Below are positions 40,424 to 49,406 of a DNA stretch of 64,000 bases, piece after piece. The translations under genes and the position numbers were made by a program. How positions within the stretch are numbered: position 1 is the stretch's first letter; each line of letters opens with the position of its first letter. The stretch lies in assembly GCA_021792555.1 (NCBI GenBank), contig JAJYUL010000004.1:1-64000 (forward strand), given 5' to 3'. The notes beneath the pieces were generated by a model, which saw nothing but the letters and a program-made list of their open reading frames with translations, did not search any database and was not told where the DNA came from. The stretch is from Pseudomonadota bacterium (lineage in GTDB: Bacteria > Pseudomonadota > Gammaproteobacteria > Steroidobacterales > Steroidobacteraceae).

Positions 40424-40867
40424 CTACGGTCCTTCTGTTGCGGCACCGGCGCCAGGGCGATCGTTCCCCACCCGGTGCGCCGCTGGGCAATGATCCGAGT
40501 GCGGGCACCCCTGCGAGACCCGGCTCAAATCAATCCCGATAGGCTGGTGTGCGTCATACCACGCGAACTTGTACAGCGCTGCGCCCCGCAACGCCGTTCG
40601 AGTGGTGTTTTCGGTTGGATAGATCACCGGAAATTCACCAAACAGGAATTCCATCTGCCGAAACGCCTCGTCTCTCGTGAACAGCGCCGGCTTCTCGCCG
40701 TTGCCGCGAGTCACGACGGAAACGAATTCCGCGACCACCTGGTGAGGCAACACCCATGAGCGCTCGGCGACACCCGCTCCTAGCATCTCAGTCGCGATCG
40801 CGTGCTTTACCGGATACCGCTTGTCGAACCGGTAGACCGGAATGTTGGTGTCAACGAGGCCCGCCAC
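40424..40867 (-). pseudogene. PIN-domain toxin (VapC-like), C-terminus replaced
   Basis: The first 106 or so residues are a PIN-domain ribonuclease: LVDTNIPVYRFD with the first acidic residue D6, AEFVSVV with the second, and FAWYDAH with the third. After WYDAH the sequence changes to a Pro/Gly/Ala-rich tail (QPIGIDLSRVSQG and on) and the expected last strand with its fourth acidic residue (usually SEDF) is missing. The gene is therefore probably inactive, broken near 40550. It starts with a GTG at 40867 that overlaps the antitoxin gene by 17 bp, the usual VapBC arrangement. Confidence 0.75.
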
Positions 40868-41135
40868 GCGTATACAACTCCTCTCGCGCCCGACCTCGCT
40901 CTTCCTCCACTTCGTACGTCACCGACCCGGAGCACGCATCGAGCCAACGGCTGGTTTCATCGAAGAGCCGCAGACGCTCTTCGGCAGACAGCTCAGGCTG
41001 CCTGGAACGCGCTGGAACGATGGCAATCGACTCTCCCGCCGTCACCAGCTCCACCTCATCGCCGATGTGGATGTCGTAGAGGTCGACCAGCCGCTTAGGC
41101 AACGTGATCTGAAATTTGCCCGTGACACGAGTCAT
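40851..41135 (-). CDS. AbrB/MazE-type antitoxin
   Basis: A 94-residue antitoxin. The N-terminal SpoVT-AbrB swapped-hairpin DNA-binding domain (VTGKFQITLPKRL, then DIHIGDEVELV) is followed by a charged C-terminal region that would bind the toxin. I use the ATG at 41135; a GTG one codon upstream is possible. It has its own strong promoter and overlaps the PIN-domain gene. It probably represses this promoter. With the toxin truncated, it may now be a solo regulator. Confidence 0.82.
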   Translation of the reverse strand: MTRVTGKFQITLPKRLVDLYDIHIGDEVELVTAGESIAIVPARSRQPELSAEERLRLFDETSRWLDACSGSVTYEVEEERGRAREELYTRGGPR

Positions 41136-41141
41136 CACCTC

Positions 41142-41169
41142 ATTATTTGGAAATCAAGGATACGGTCAA
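41142..41169 (-). promoter_or_regulatory. Promoter of the antitoxin-toxin pair
   Basis: On the minus strand TTGACC (41169-41164), a 16-bp spacer and AATAAT (41147-41142), then GAGGTG and the ATG. Both hexamers match the sigma-70 consensus at five of six positions. The start site would fall at or next to the ATG. Confidence 0.65.
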
Positions 41170-41239
41170 GAATTCTTCCGTGACTGGCGGGGGCAATTCG
41201 GACATACTGCATTTTCAATCCCCGTGACCCCGCCGACAC

Positions 41240-42067
41240 ATGCTCCCTGCTCCGCCGACCCTCATCGATATCGGGATCAACCTCGCGCACGACAGCTACG
41301 ATCGCGACCGAGAGGAAGTCCTCGCCCGCGCGCACGCCGCCGGTGTTACACAACTGATCGTCACCGGCTCCTGCGGCCCGAGCACCCGCAAAGCCATCGA
41401 ATTGGCGCGCGCTCATCCAGCGCGTCTTTTCGCCACCGCCGGCGTGCATCCGCACCACGCGGCGGACCTGACCACCGAGCTGCTCGCCGAGCTCGCCGAA
41501 CTCGCGCGCGCCCCCGAAGTGGTTGCGATCGGCGAGTGCGGCCTCGATTACTTCCGCAACTTCTCCCCCCACGCCGCACAGCACAGCGCCTTTCACCGAC
41601 AGCTCGAACTCGCCGCACGCATCGGCAAGCCGGTCTTCCTGCATCAGCGGGACGCGCACAGCGATTTCCTGGCCATCCTGCGCGAGCACCGCGCGACGCT
41701 CGCCGGCGGAGTGGCCCACTGCTTCACTTCCGGCACGAACGAGCTCGAGAGCTACCTCGAGCTCGGCCTTGCGATCGGCATCACCGGGTGGATCTGCGAC
41801 GAGCGACGCGGCGCGCACCTGCTCTCGCTGGTTCCGGGAATCCCCGGTGACCGGCTGCTCGTCGAAACCGACGGGCCCTATCTTCTGCCGCGGGATCTCA
41901 AACCCAGACCCGCCTCCAGACGCAACGAGCCCCAGTACCTGCCGCATATCGCCACCGTCATCGCGCGCGCCCGAGGCGAGACGCTCGAATCACTCGCGCG
42001 ATCAAGCACAACCGCGGCACGGAGCCTGTTCAAACTGCCGCACACGCCCGACAAGCTCGGCATCTGA
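41240..42067 (+). CDS. TatD-family metal-dependent hydrolase
   Basis: A 275-residue TIM-barrel DNase/hydrolase of the TatD family. The metal ligands are seen in order: DIGINLAHDSY near the start (TatD has I-N-x-T or D-x-H here), GVHPHHA, GECGLDYFRN, the His of LHQRDAH, VAHCFTSG and VETDGPYL. E. coli TatD is a 3'-5' exonuclease active on oxidised DNA. No Shine-Dalgarno is evident before the ATG at 41240. It points away from the toxin-antitoxin pair and is a core gene. Confidence 0.9.
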   Translation: MLPAPPTLIDIGINLAHDSYDRDREEVLARAHAAGVTQLIVTGSCGPSTRKAIELARAHPARLFATAGVHPHHAADLTTELLAELAELARAPEVVAIGECGLDYFRNFSPHAAQHSAFHRQLELAARIGKPVFLHQRDAHSDFLAILREHRATLAGGVAHCFTSGTNELESYLELGLAIGITGWICDERRGAHLLSLVPGIPGDRLLVETDGPYLLPRDLKPRPASRRNEPQYLPHIATVIARARGETLESLARSSTTAARSLFKLPHTPDKLGI

Positions 42068-42503
42068 GGGCCGGATGCGTCACGCCAACAGGCGGCGTCA
42101 CACTGCCTGGTACCGCGAATCGCGATTCACGGACCCCACGGCGGGCGGAGTAAACGTGTCTGCATCATCCCCACTTCCCGTCCTGAAGCCCCATTCACGA
42201 TTGCCTTTTCAACACCTCGGCCACCCCCGCTTCGCGGCCGCATTCGGCTGCTTATTGACCATCGCGCGCAGGCGCTGTTTGACACGACATCAGCTGACGA
42301 GGTCACAAGCGTCCATGTGAGCGCCAGTGCGATCGTCAGTCCGCACGCCTCTCAGCGCATCGGTGAATCGACGGACACGCGGCGAACGCGCCTTGCGCGC
42401 AGTGCGGCGGATTACGATAATTGCGCCCTAGCGCGCGCCGCCCTGCGGCCCTCCCGGGCCGTGACGAACGCGTCCGCCGCCCTCGGCTGTCGGGAGAGAT
42501 CTG
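42068..42503. other. Intergenic stretch of 436 bp
   Basis: No gene or RNA is recognised. The short open frames lack homology and Shine-Dalgarno sites. TACGAT at 42413-42418 could serve as a distal -10 box for the M20 peptidase gene, 85 bases upstream. The base composition between about 42120 and 42300 is less GC-rich than the neighbours. Confidence 0.5.
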
Positions 42504-43919
42504 GTGGACCTGAATTCTCTGCGTGAGCACATTGCCGCCGCCTGGCGGGACTCGATCGTCGAGCGCCTGGCGGCGTACGTTCGCATACCGAACAAATCGC
42601 CGCTGTTCGACCCGGACTGGGAGAAGCACGGACACATGGAAGCGGCCGTGCAGCTGATGGCCGACTGGTGCCGCGCGCAGAACATCCCTGGAATGACGGT
42701 CGAGGTGAGGCGCCTGCCCGGGCGCACCCCGGTATTGCTGGTCGATGTGCCGGGCGAGCTGCCGGGGTGCGTGTTGCTTTACGGCCATCTGGACAAGCAG
42801 CCGGAGTTCACCGGCTGGCACGCGGGGCTCGGCCCGTGGGAGCCGGTGCTGCGCGACGGCAAGCTCTACGGGCGAGGCGCAGCGGACGACGGCTACGCGG
42901 CATTCAGTTCGCTCGCGGCGATCGCCGCGCTGAAGGCCCAGCGCGTGGCGCTCGCGCGCTGCGTGGTGCTGATCGAGGCCTGCGAGGAAAGCGGCAGCGT
43001 CGATCTGCCCGCACACCTCGAGACGCTCGCCGGCGCCCTCGGCGAGCCCTCGCTCGTGGTGTGCCTGGATGCCGAATGTGGCAATTATGATCAGCTCTGG
43101 TGCACGACCTCGCTGCGCGGCAATCTGGTCGGGGAGCTGAGCGTGCGGGTGCTCGAGGAAGGGGTGCACTCGGGCATGGCGAGCGGCATCGCGCCGAATC
43201 CGTTCCGCATCGTCGAGCAGCTGCTCGCGCGGATCGAGGACCCGCTCGACGGAACGCTGAGACCCGCAGAGCTCTCGGTGAGCATTCCCGAGGACCGCCT
43301 GGCGCAGATCCGCACCGCCGCGGGCGTGCTCGGGGATTCGGTTGCCGGCAAGCTTCCCTGGACCCGCGGCGCGCACGCCGTCAGCGACGACCCTGTCGAG
43401 CTGCTGATCAACAGCACCTGGAAAGCCACGCTGTCGGTGACCGGCGCCGACGGCCTGCCGCCGACGCTCTCGGCGGGCAACGTGCTGCTGCCGGCCTTGA
43501 CGCTCAAGCTGTCAATGCGCCTGCCGCCGACCTGCGAGCCGCTGCGCGCCGCGCGGGCGGTCAAGGACGCCCTCGAGCGCGATCCGCCCTACGGCGCCCA
43601 GGTGCGCTTCACGCCGGGCACGCCGACCGCGGGCTGGAACGCCCCGTCGTTCGCCCCCTGGCTCGAGAAATCGATCGAGACGGCCTCGCGGCAGATCTAT
43701 GGCAAGGGCGCCGCGCACGTGGGCTGCGGGGGAACGATTCCCTTCATGGCCATGCTCGGGGAGCGCTTCCCGAACACGCAGTTCTTCATCACCGGCGTGC
43801 TCGGCCCGCACGCCAACGCGCACGGTCCGAACGAGTTTCTGCACCTCGGTTACGCCGAGAAACTCACCGCCTGCGTGTCGCTCGTGCTCGCCGACCACGC
43901 CCGCGCGCCGCGCCGCTGA
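42504..43919 (+). CDS. M20-family metallopeptidase (dipeptidase type)
   Basis: A 471-residue two-zinc peptidase. The ligands appear as H in LYGHLDKQPE, bridging D in GRGAADDGYA, E-E in EACEESGS (catalytic base and ligand), D in VCLDAECGNYD and a C-terminal H in LGPHANAHGPNE. The inserted dimerisation domain lies between about 215 and 390. Length and motifs fit the carnosinase/beta-Ala-Xaa dipeptidase group. The start is GTG at 42504 with GGAGAG 7 bases upstream. No signal peptide is seen, so it is cytoplasmic. Confidence 0.88.
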   Translation: MDLNSLREHIAAAWRDSIVERLAAYVRIPNKSPLFDPDWEKHGHMEAAVQLMADWCRAQNIPGMTVEVRRLPGRTPVLLVDVPGELPGCVLLYGHLDKQPEFTGWHAGLGPWEPVLRDGKLYGRGAADDGYAAFSSLAAIAALKAQRVALARCVVLIEACEESGSVDLPAHLETLAGALGEPSLVVCLDAECGNYDQLWCTTSLRGNLVGELSVRVLEEGVHSGMASGIAPNPFRIVEQLLARIEDPLDGTLRPAELSVSIPEDRLAQIRTAAGVLGDSVAGKLPWTRGAHAVSDDPVELLINSTWKATLSVTGADGLPPTLSAGNVLLPALTLKLSMRLPPTCEPLRAARAVKDALERDPPYGAQVRFTPGTPTAGWNAPSFAPWLEKSIETASRQIYGKGAAHVGCGGTIPFMAMLGERFPNTQFFITGVLGPHANAHGPNEFLHLGYAEKLTACVSLVLADHARAPRR

Positions 43920-43932
43920 GCGGCGTGGCGCC
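43906..43932. terminator. Hairpin between convergent M20 and NERD genes
   Basis: A 12-bp stem with one G-T pair surrounds the M20 stop codon, with TGA as the loop, and fills the space before the convergent NERD gene. It could serve both strands. No T-run is visible. Confidence 0.4.
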
Positions 43933-44529
43933 TCAGCGCATGTGCGCCATGCTGCTCGGGCGCACCGCCGAGCGCAGCCGCTCCCAGCCATCGCGGTAGT
44001 GAGTCAGCATCGCGGCCTGGACGTCCGCCTCGAGCGGCGGGAATTCAGCGCCGAGCGCATCGATCATCACCGTCCACTTCGGCAGCCCCTTCGGGAAGCG
44101 GCCCTCGCTCGTGAACACCACCCTGCCCTCGATCGGGATGTCCCCGGCAATCGCCTTGACCGCCGCGATGCGGTCGTACAAGCCGCTTTGCGGATTAACG
44201 AAGGTGAAGCGCCGCGGCCCGTCCATCACGGTCCACTCGGCCATCTGATCGCTGCCGAAGATGTTCCCCTGCACCTGGCGCACGTCGATGATGAGGATGC
44301 CGTGTACGCTGAGCAGGAGAAAATCGACGTGATAACTGCCGCCCATCCCGTCGGGCACTGACATGTCGATCAGATGCTCGGCGCCGACCCCCGCAATCGC
44401 CGCCTGCAGCGCCTTGCGCGCCCGGCGCCGCCGGTACCAGCGCACAAACCAGACCGCTGCGACGATCAACGCCGCGGCGAGCCCGAGCAGCACCCAGGGA
44501 ACGAACGGCTGGTGCAGAATCTGCCTCAC
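43933..44529 (-). CDS. NERD-domain membrane-anchored protein
   Basis: A 198-residue protein with one N-terminal TM helix (about 10-30), a basic stop-transfer stretch RWYRRRRARK and a cytoplasmic nuclease-related domain. The NERD core reads YHVDFLLLSVHGILIIDVRQ, where the usual E-x-K catalytic pair is D-x-R, so nuclease activity is doubtful. It starts with a GTG at 44529 behind GAGGAG and lies 9 bp after thrC, so it appears to be the last gene of the threonine operon. Its function is unknown. Confidence 0.7.
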   Translation of the reverse strand: MRQILHQPFVPWVLLGLAAALIVAAVWFVRWYRRRRARKALQAAIAGVGAEHLIDMSVPDGMGGSYHVDFLLLSVHGILIIDVRQVQGNIFGSDQMAEWTVMDGPRRFTFVNPQSGLYDRIAAVKAIAGDIPIEGRVVFTSEGRFPKGLPKWTVMIDALGAEFPPLEADVQAAMLTHYRDGWERLRSAVRPSSMAHMR

Positions 44530-44538
44530 GGTTGCTCC

Positions 44539-45843
44539 TCAGGCCGCGCCATCCGCGAGCGCCGTGCGCAGCGCGCCGAGATCGGCATCGATCTCCCGGT
44601 ACTGACTGGCCCGGGCGAACAGCGCCGCGAGCGCCGGCGGCACCGGCACTTCCCGGCCGATCAATGGCTCGATGATCTCGCGGAACTTCGCCGGGTGCGC
44701 CGTTGCAACCAGCACCCAGCGGCCCGAGCGCCGCCGCGCCTGCGGCAGGCGGGCGTACGCTTCAGCCGCAACCGCCGTATGCGGACACCAGATACGGCCG
44801 AGGCGGCGGTAGTCCTCCACGATGCGCGCGCGGATCGCCTCGTCCTCGATGCTGCACGCGCTCACCGCCGCGCGCAGCTGCTCGATGTCCGGATACAACG
44901 CGCGCAGCCGCTCCATGTTGCTCGGATTGCCGACATCCATGGCCGAGGCGAGCGTGGCGATGCTCGGCCGCGGGCGCCAGTGCCCGTCGGTGAGAAACTC
45001 CGGCACCGTGCGGTTGGCATTGTGCGCGAGCACCACTTCCGCGATCGGCAGCCCCAGTTTGCGCGCCCAGATGCAGGCCACCGCGTTGCCGAGATTGCCG
45101 CTCGGGATGATGAACGAGACGGGCTCACCGCCGCTTCCGGCGAGCGCCAGACTCGTCGCCGCGTAATACACTGCCTGCGGCAGCAGGCGCCCGAGGTTGA
45201 TGCTGTTGGCCGACGACAAGGCGCGCGTACGGCGCAGCTGCTCGTCGAGGAACGCCTGTTTGACCAGCCTCTGGCAGTCATCGAAGGTGCCGCGCACCGC
45301 ATAAGAGCGCACGTTGCCGCCCCAGCAGGTCAGCTGCTGCTGCTGCGTGGGCGAGACGAGGCCCTTCGGAAACAGCACCACCACCTCGATCCCGGGACGG
45401 CCATGAAAAGCCGCCGCGACCGCCCCGCCGGTATCCCCCGAGGTCGCCACCAGTATCGTGAGGGGGCGGGACTCCCCGGCGCGCAGCCGGGTGAGGCAGG
45501 CAGCGAGAAAGCGCGCGCCGAAATCCTTGAACGCTGCGGTTGGACCGTGAAAGAGCTCGAGCACGCCGAGCCGCTCGCCCTCGAGCGGCAGCACGGGTGC
45601 CGGGAAGTTGAACGCCTCGGCGCTGATCTGAGGGAGTGCCCCCTCGAGCGCATCACCGGCGGCAAACGGTCCGATCAGACGCTCGGCGAGCTGCGCCAGG
45701 CCCTCGGCGCCCTCGAGCGCGGCCGGCTCGATCGCGGGCCACTGCTCGGGCACGTACAGCCCGCCGTCCGGCGAGAGCCCCTGCATCAGCGCCTCGCTGA
45801 AGCCCGCCGTCAGCCGCCCGTCGCGGGTGCTCTGAAACCGCAT
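44539..45843 (-). CDS. thrC: Threonine synthase
   Basis: A PLP enzyme that converts O-phosphohomoserine to threonine, the last step of the pathway. The 434-residue protein begins MRFQSTRDGRL, with GFSEALMQGLSPDGGLYVPE near 15-35 and the PLP Lys at K106 in TAAFKDFGARF. Further conserved segments are ATSGDTGGAV and IPSGNLGNAVAC. An ATG three codons earlier (45852) is an equal candidate. It follows thrB by 25 bp, completing thrA-thrB-thrC in the E. coli order. Confidence 0.95.
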   Translation of the reverse strand: MRFQSTRDGRLTAGFSEALMQGLSPDGGLYVPEQWPAIEPAALEGAEGLAQLAERLIGPFAAGDALEGALPQISAEAFNFPAPVLPLEGERLGVLELFHGPTAAFKDFGARFLAACLTRLRAGESRPLTILVATSGDTGGAVAAAFHGRPGIEVVVLFPKGLVSPTQQQQLTCWGGNVRSYAVRGTFDDCQRLVKQAFLDEQLRRTRALSSANSINLGRLLPQAVYYAATSLALAGSGGEPVSFIIPSGNLGNAVACIWARKLGLPIAEVVLAHNANRTVPEFLTDGHWRPRPSIATLASAMDVGNPSNMERLRALYPDIEQLRAAVSACSIEDEAIRARIVEDYRRLGRIWCPHTAVAAEAYARLPQARRRSGRWVLVATAHPAKFREIIEPLIGREVPVPPALAALFARASQYREIDADLGALRTALADGAA

Positions 45844-45868
45844 GCTCCTCATCGCCTTGTCCGACCCG

Positions 45869-46810
45869 TCAACCGCTTGCCACGACGCGTGCACCCTCGC
45901 CCTGCAGGCCGACCACCCACTCATCGAGCGCGGCGCCGCCGGCCGCGAGCGGTGCGCGCATCGCTGCAAGCACCGCATGCGCCTGCGTCTCGAGCGCCCA
46001 GGCGAACAGCGTCGGGCCCGCCCCGGAGATCGAGCAGCCGAGCGCGCCTGCGGCCATCGCTGCGGCGCGCACCTCGCCGAACCCCGGAATGAGCGCCTGG
46101 CGCTGCGGCTCGATCACCACGTCCTCGAACGAGGCGCGGATCATGTCGAGGTCATCCGTATAGCACCCGGAGATGAACCCGGCGAGATTGGCGGTCTGCC
46201 ACACGAAATCCGAAAGCGTCACTTCGCGTTTGAGGATCGCGCGCGCCTGCCGTGTGGCGAGGAACATGTGCGGGTGCACGATGACTGCGCATACGCCCTT
46301 CGGTACGGGAATGCGCTTGACGCGCGGCTGCTCGATGCCCACGGTCAGCACCAGCCCGCCAAACAACGACGGGGAGATGTTGTCCACGTGCAGCGAGCCG
46401 CTCGCCACCGCCTCGCCCTGCATCGCGAATTTCAGCAGCTCGAGCTTCTCGCACGGCGCCCCGAGGAGCTCGTTGCCGGCAACCACGGCGGCGACCGCCG
46501 AGGCCGCCGAGCCGCCGAGCCCGGACCCGAGCGGAATGCCCTTCTCGATGCGCATCTCGAGCCCGAAGCCCGGCGCGAGCGTCTCGTGCAGCGCGAGCAG
46601 CGCGCGCCCGGCGGTGTTGTGCTTCGGATCGGTCGGCAGCTCCCCGGCGATGCCGGTCACGGACGAGATCGTGACGCCCGGGCGTTCGCTGCGGCTCACG
46701 GTCACCCGGTCCCCGAGCGCGTCCACCGCAAAGCCGAGGATATCGAAGCCGATGGCGACGTTGCCGACGGAAGCCGGCGCGAACGCCGTTGCCCACTGCA
46801 GCGCGCTCAC
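45869..46810 (-). CDS. thrB: Homoserine kinase
   Basis: It phosphorylates L-homoserine. The 313-residue GHMP-family kinase has the ATP-binding motif IPLGSGLGGSAASAVAAV near 93, ASVGNVAIGFDILGFAV near 13 and the C-terminal GCSISGAGPTLFA. The GTG start at 46810 overlaps the thrA stop (GTGA), which keeps the two enzymes translationally coupled. This is the enteric-type ThrB, unlike the APH-type ThrB of pseudomonads. Confidence 0.96.
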   Translation of the reverse strand: MSALQWATAFAPASVGNVAIGFDILGFAVDALGDRVTVSRSERPGVTISSVTGIAGELPTDPKHNTAGRALLALHETLAPGFGLEMRIEKGIPLGSGLGGSAASAVAAVVAGNELLGAPCEKLELLKFAMQGEAVASGSLHVDNISPSLFGGLVLTVGIEQPRVKRIPVPKGVCAVIVHPHMFLATRQARAILKREVTLSDFVWQTANLAGFISGCYTDDLDMIRASFEDVVIEPQRQALIPGFGEVRAAAMAAGALGCSISGAGPTLFAWALETQAHAVLAAMRAPLAAGGAALDEWVVGLQGEGARVVASG

Positions 46811-49290
46811 AGCCGCGCCCCGAGGTACGCCGAGAGGCGCAGCAGATCGGCGAACACCCCGCCGGCGGTGACCTCCGGACCGGCTCCCGGGCCCTGCACG
46901 ATGAGCGGGTTGTCGCAGTAGCGGCGGGTCTCGAACCGCACCACGTTGTCAGTGAGCGCGATCTTGGCGAAGGCGTGCTGGGCGTCGAACTCCACTAGCC
47001 CGACGGTGGCCTGTCCATCGGCGCTGAGGCGGCCGACGTAACGCAGCACGCGGCCCGCCTGCCGCGCCGCCTCGAAGCGCTCGCGCATGGCGGCGTCCGA
47101 GCGCGGCAGGCGTGTCATGAACTCCTCGATCGAGCCGCGCTCGAGGCCCGCCGGCACCAGACTCTCGACCCGCACGTCCGAGAGCTCGAGCTCCAGACCC
47201 ATTTCCCGCCCCAAAATGATCAGTTTGCGCGCCACGTCCATCCCGGAGAGGTCATCGCGCGGATCGGGCTCGGTGTAGCCGCGCTGGCGCGCCTCGCGCA
47301 CGATGTCCGAGAACGGCGTGCGGCCGTCGTAGACGTTGAAGAGGTAGGCGAGCGTGCCGGAGAAGATGCCCTCGACGCTCGCGATCTCATCGCCGGTCTC
47401 GCGCAGATCGCGCAGCGTGTGCACCACCGGCAGGCCCGCCCCGACGGTCGCCTCGTACAGGTAATGCGCGGCCCCGGCACGCCGCGCCGCCTGCAGCTCG
47501 CGGTAGTAGGCCAGATCGGCGCTGTTGGCCTTCTTGTTCGGCGTGATCACGTGCATGCCGTTGCGCAGCCAGCCGGCGTAGCGCCCGGCGACCTCACTGC
47601 TCGCGGTGCAGTCGATGAGCACAGTGTGCGGCAGATAATCGACACGCACGTGCTCGATGAACTGATCGAGGTCCGCGGGCGTGACGCTGTGCTCGTACTG
47701 CTCGCGCCAGGAATCGAGCGCAATGCCGGTGTCGGCGAGCACCATGCGCCTTGAGCCGAGGATCCCGCGCACGCGCAGATCGAGCTTGAACTGCTCGCGC
47801 AGCCGCTCGCTCTGCGAGGCGATCTGCTCGAGCAGCACCCGCCCGACGGTGCCCGGGCCGATGATCCCGACCGACAGGGTGTGCGGCGACAGATACAGCC
47901 CCGCGTGCGCGGCGCGCAGCGCGCGCGTCGCCGAGCGGCTCTCGACCACCACGGAGATATTGCGCTCCGAGGCGCCCTGGGCGATGGCGCGCACGTTCAC
48001 CCCGCCGGTGCCGAGCGCGTTGAAGACCTTGGCGGCCACGCCGGGCGTGCCGGCCATGCCGTCCCCGACGATGGCGAGGATGGCCAGATCCGGATCGATC
48101 TCGACGCTCTGGATCTGCCCTTCGAGCAGCTCGCGCTCGAATGCGCGCCGGACTACCGCAGCGGCCCGCTCGCCCTCGCTCTGCGGGATCGCGCAGCAGA
48201 TCGAGTGCTCGGAGCTGCCCTGGGAGATCAGGATCACCGAGATGCCTTCCTCGCGCAGTGCGCCGAACAGCCGGTGAGCCGTGCCGGGCACCCCGATCAT
48301 GCCGGCTCCCTCGATGTTCACCAGCGCCACCTTGTCGATGCTCGCGATGCCCTTGACCGGCAGGCGCGAATGCGGCTCGGCGCAGATCAGCGTGCCGGGC
48401 TTTTCCGCAGCGAAGGTGTTGCGAATCCAGATCGGGATGCCATCGCCCACCGCCGGCGCCATGGTCTGCGGGTGGATCACCTTGGCGCCGAAATACGCCA
48501 GCTCCATCGCCTCGCTGTAGGAGAGCGAATCGATGACCGTGGCATCCGGCACGCGGCGCGGATCGGCCGAGAGCACCCCGTCGACGTCGGTCCAGATGTG
48601 GATCTCCCCTGCGCGCAGCAGCGCCCCGAAAATGGACGCCGAGAAGTCGCTGCCGTTGCGCCCGAGCGTGGTCTGCACCCCGCGCCGGTCGGCGGCGATG
48701 AAGCCGGTGATCACCAGCGTGCCCTTGAAGTCCGCATCCACCAGATCGGCAAGCTGCGCGCGCGAGAGCTCCCACTGCACGGCAGGTCCGAGCGGGCCCC
48801 ACTCGACGACCACCACGCGCCGCGCATCGATCCATTGCACCGGTCCGCGCCGCTGGGGCCGGGTCTCGAGGAGACGATGAAAGAGCTTGGTCGACCAGAT
48901 CTCCCCGTACCCGGCGATCAGGTCACGCACATTGGGCGCGGCCGAGCGGGTCAGCTTCACGGTCTGCAGAATCCCCTCGAGATCGCGGCAGTCCCGGTCG
49001 AATCCGGCCAGGTACAGCCGCACCGCCTCATCCGGCAGCAGCGCCTCGGCGATCGCCGCGTGGCGCGAGCGCAGCGCAGCAATCTCGGCCCGGTAGCCCT
49101 CATCCTGCGCCTCCGCGAGGCTGATCAGGCCGAGCAGCGCATCGGTCACGCCCTTGCACGCGGAGAGCACCACACCGAGCCGGGCGGCCGGCGAGGCATC
49201 GAGGATGGCCGCCACGCGCTCGAAACAGGCAGCATCGGCGACGCTCGAGCCGCCGAATTTATGCACGACCCAGGGTGCGGGATTCGACAT
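46807..49290 (-). CDS. thrA: Bifunctional aspartokinase/homoserine dehydrogenase
   Basis: A fused enzyme of 827 residues that phosphorylates aspartate and later reduces aspartate semialdehyde to homoserine. The aspartokinase domain (VHKFGGSSVADA to about 290, with TLGRNGSDFSASI) is followed by two ACT domains at about 310-460 that bind threonine as feedback inhibitor. The homoserine dehydrogenase half starts near 463 (VGIIGPGTVGRVLLEQI), with TPNKKANS and the catalytic GYTEPDPRDDLSG. Length is close to E. coli ThrA (820). The upstream 116 bp show no Thr/Ile-rich leader peptide or attenuator hairpin. Confidence 0.97.
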   Translation of the reverse strand: MSNPAPWVVHKFGGSSVADAACFERVAAILDASPAARLGVVLSACKGVTDALLGLISLAEAQDEGYRAEIAALRSRHAAIAEALLPDEAVRLYLAGFDRDCRDLEGILQTVKLTRSAAPNVRDLIAGYGEIWSTKLFHRLLETRPQRRGPVQWIDARRVVVVEWGPLGPAVQWELSRAQLADLVDADFKGTLVITGFIAADRRGVQTTLGRNGSDFSASIFGALLRAGEIHIWTDVDGVLSADPRRVPDATVIDSLSYSEAMELAYFGAKVIHPQTMAPAVGDGIPIWIRNTFAAEKPGTLICAEPHSRLPVKGIASIDKVALVNIEGAGMIGVPGTAHRLFGALREEGISVILISQGSSEHSICCAIPQSEGERAAAVVRRAFERELLEGQIQSVEIDPDLAILAIVGDGMAGTPGVAAKVFNALGTGGVNVRAIAQGASERNISVVVESRSATRALRAAHAGLYLSPHTLSVGIIGPGTVGRVLLEQIASQSERLREQFKLDLRVRGILGSRRMVLADTGIALDSWREQYEHSVTPADLDQFIEHVRVDYLPHTVLIDCTASSEVAGRYAGWLRNGMHVITPNKKANSADLAYYRELQAARRAGAAHYLYEATVGAGLPVVHTLRDLRETGDEIASVEGIFSGTLAYLFNVYDGRTPFSDIVREARQRGYTEPDPRDDLSGMDVARKLIILGREMGLELELSDVRVESLVPAGLERGSIEEFMTRLPRSDAAMRERFEAARQAGRVLRYVGRLSADGQATVGLVEFDAQHAFAKIALTDNVVRFETRRYCDNPLIVQGPGAGPEVTAGGVFADLLRLSAYLGARL

Positions 49291-49394
49291 GGGATGCAGA
49301 TCACCTGAGGGGAAGCCGTGCGACTCTACTGACGCGCAGCGGCGCGCGCAATGGATCGTCCGACGGATCCCCTTCGCGACGGCCGCCCCACCGG

Positions 49395-49400
49395 TAGAAT
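49395..49400 (+). promoter_or_regulatory. Candidate -10 box of the orphan gene at 49407
   Basis: TAGAAT, then six bases and the ATG, the same spacing and hexamer as at icd. A leaderless transcript is implied; no clear -35 is seen. Confidence 0.4.
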
Positions 49401-49406
49401 GGGCGC

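Noticed and set aside
49291-49406. Threonine attenuator leader before thrA
   Set aside because: No Thr/Ile-codon run or terminator/antiterminator hairpin is present.
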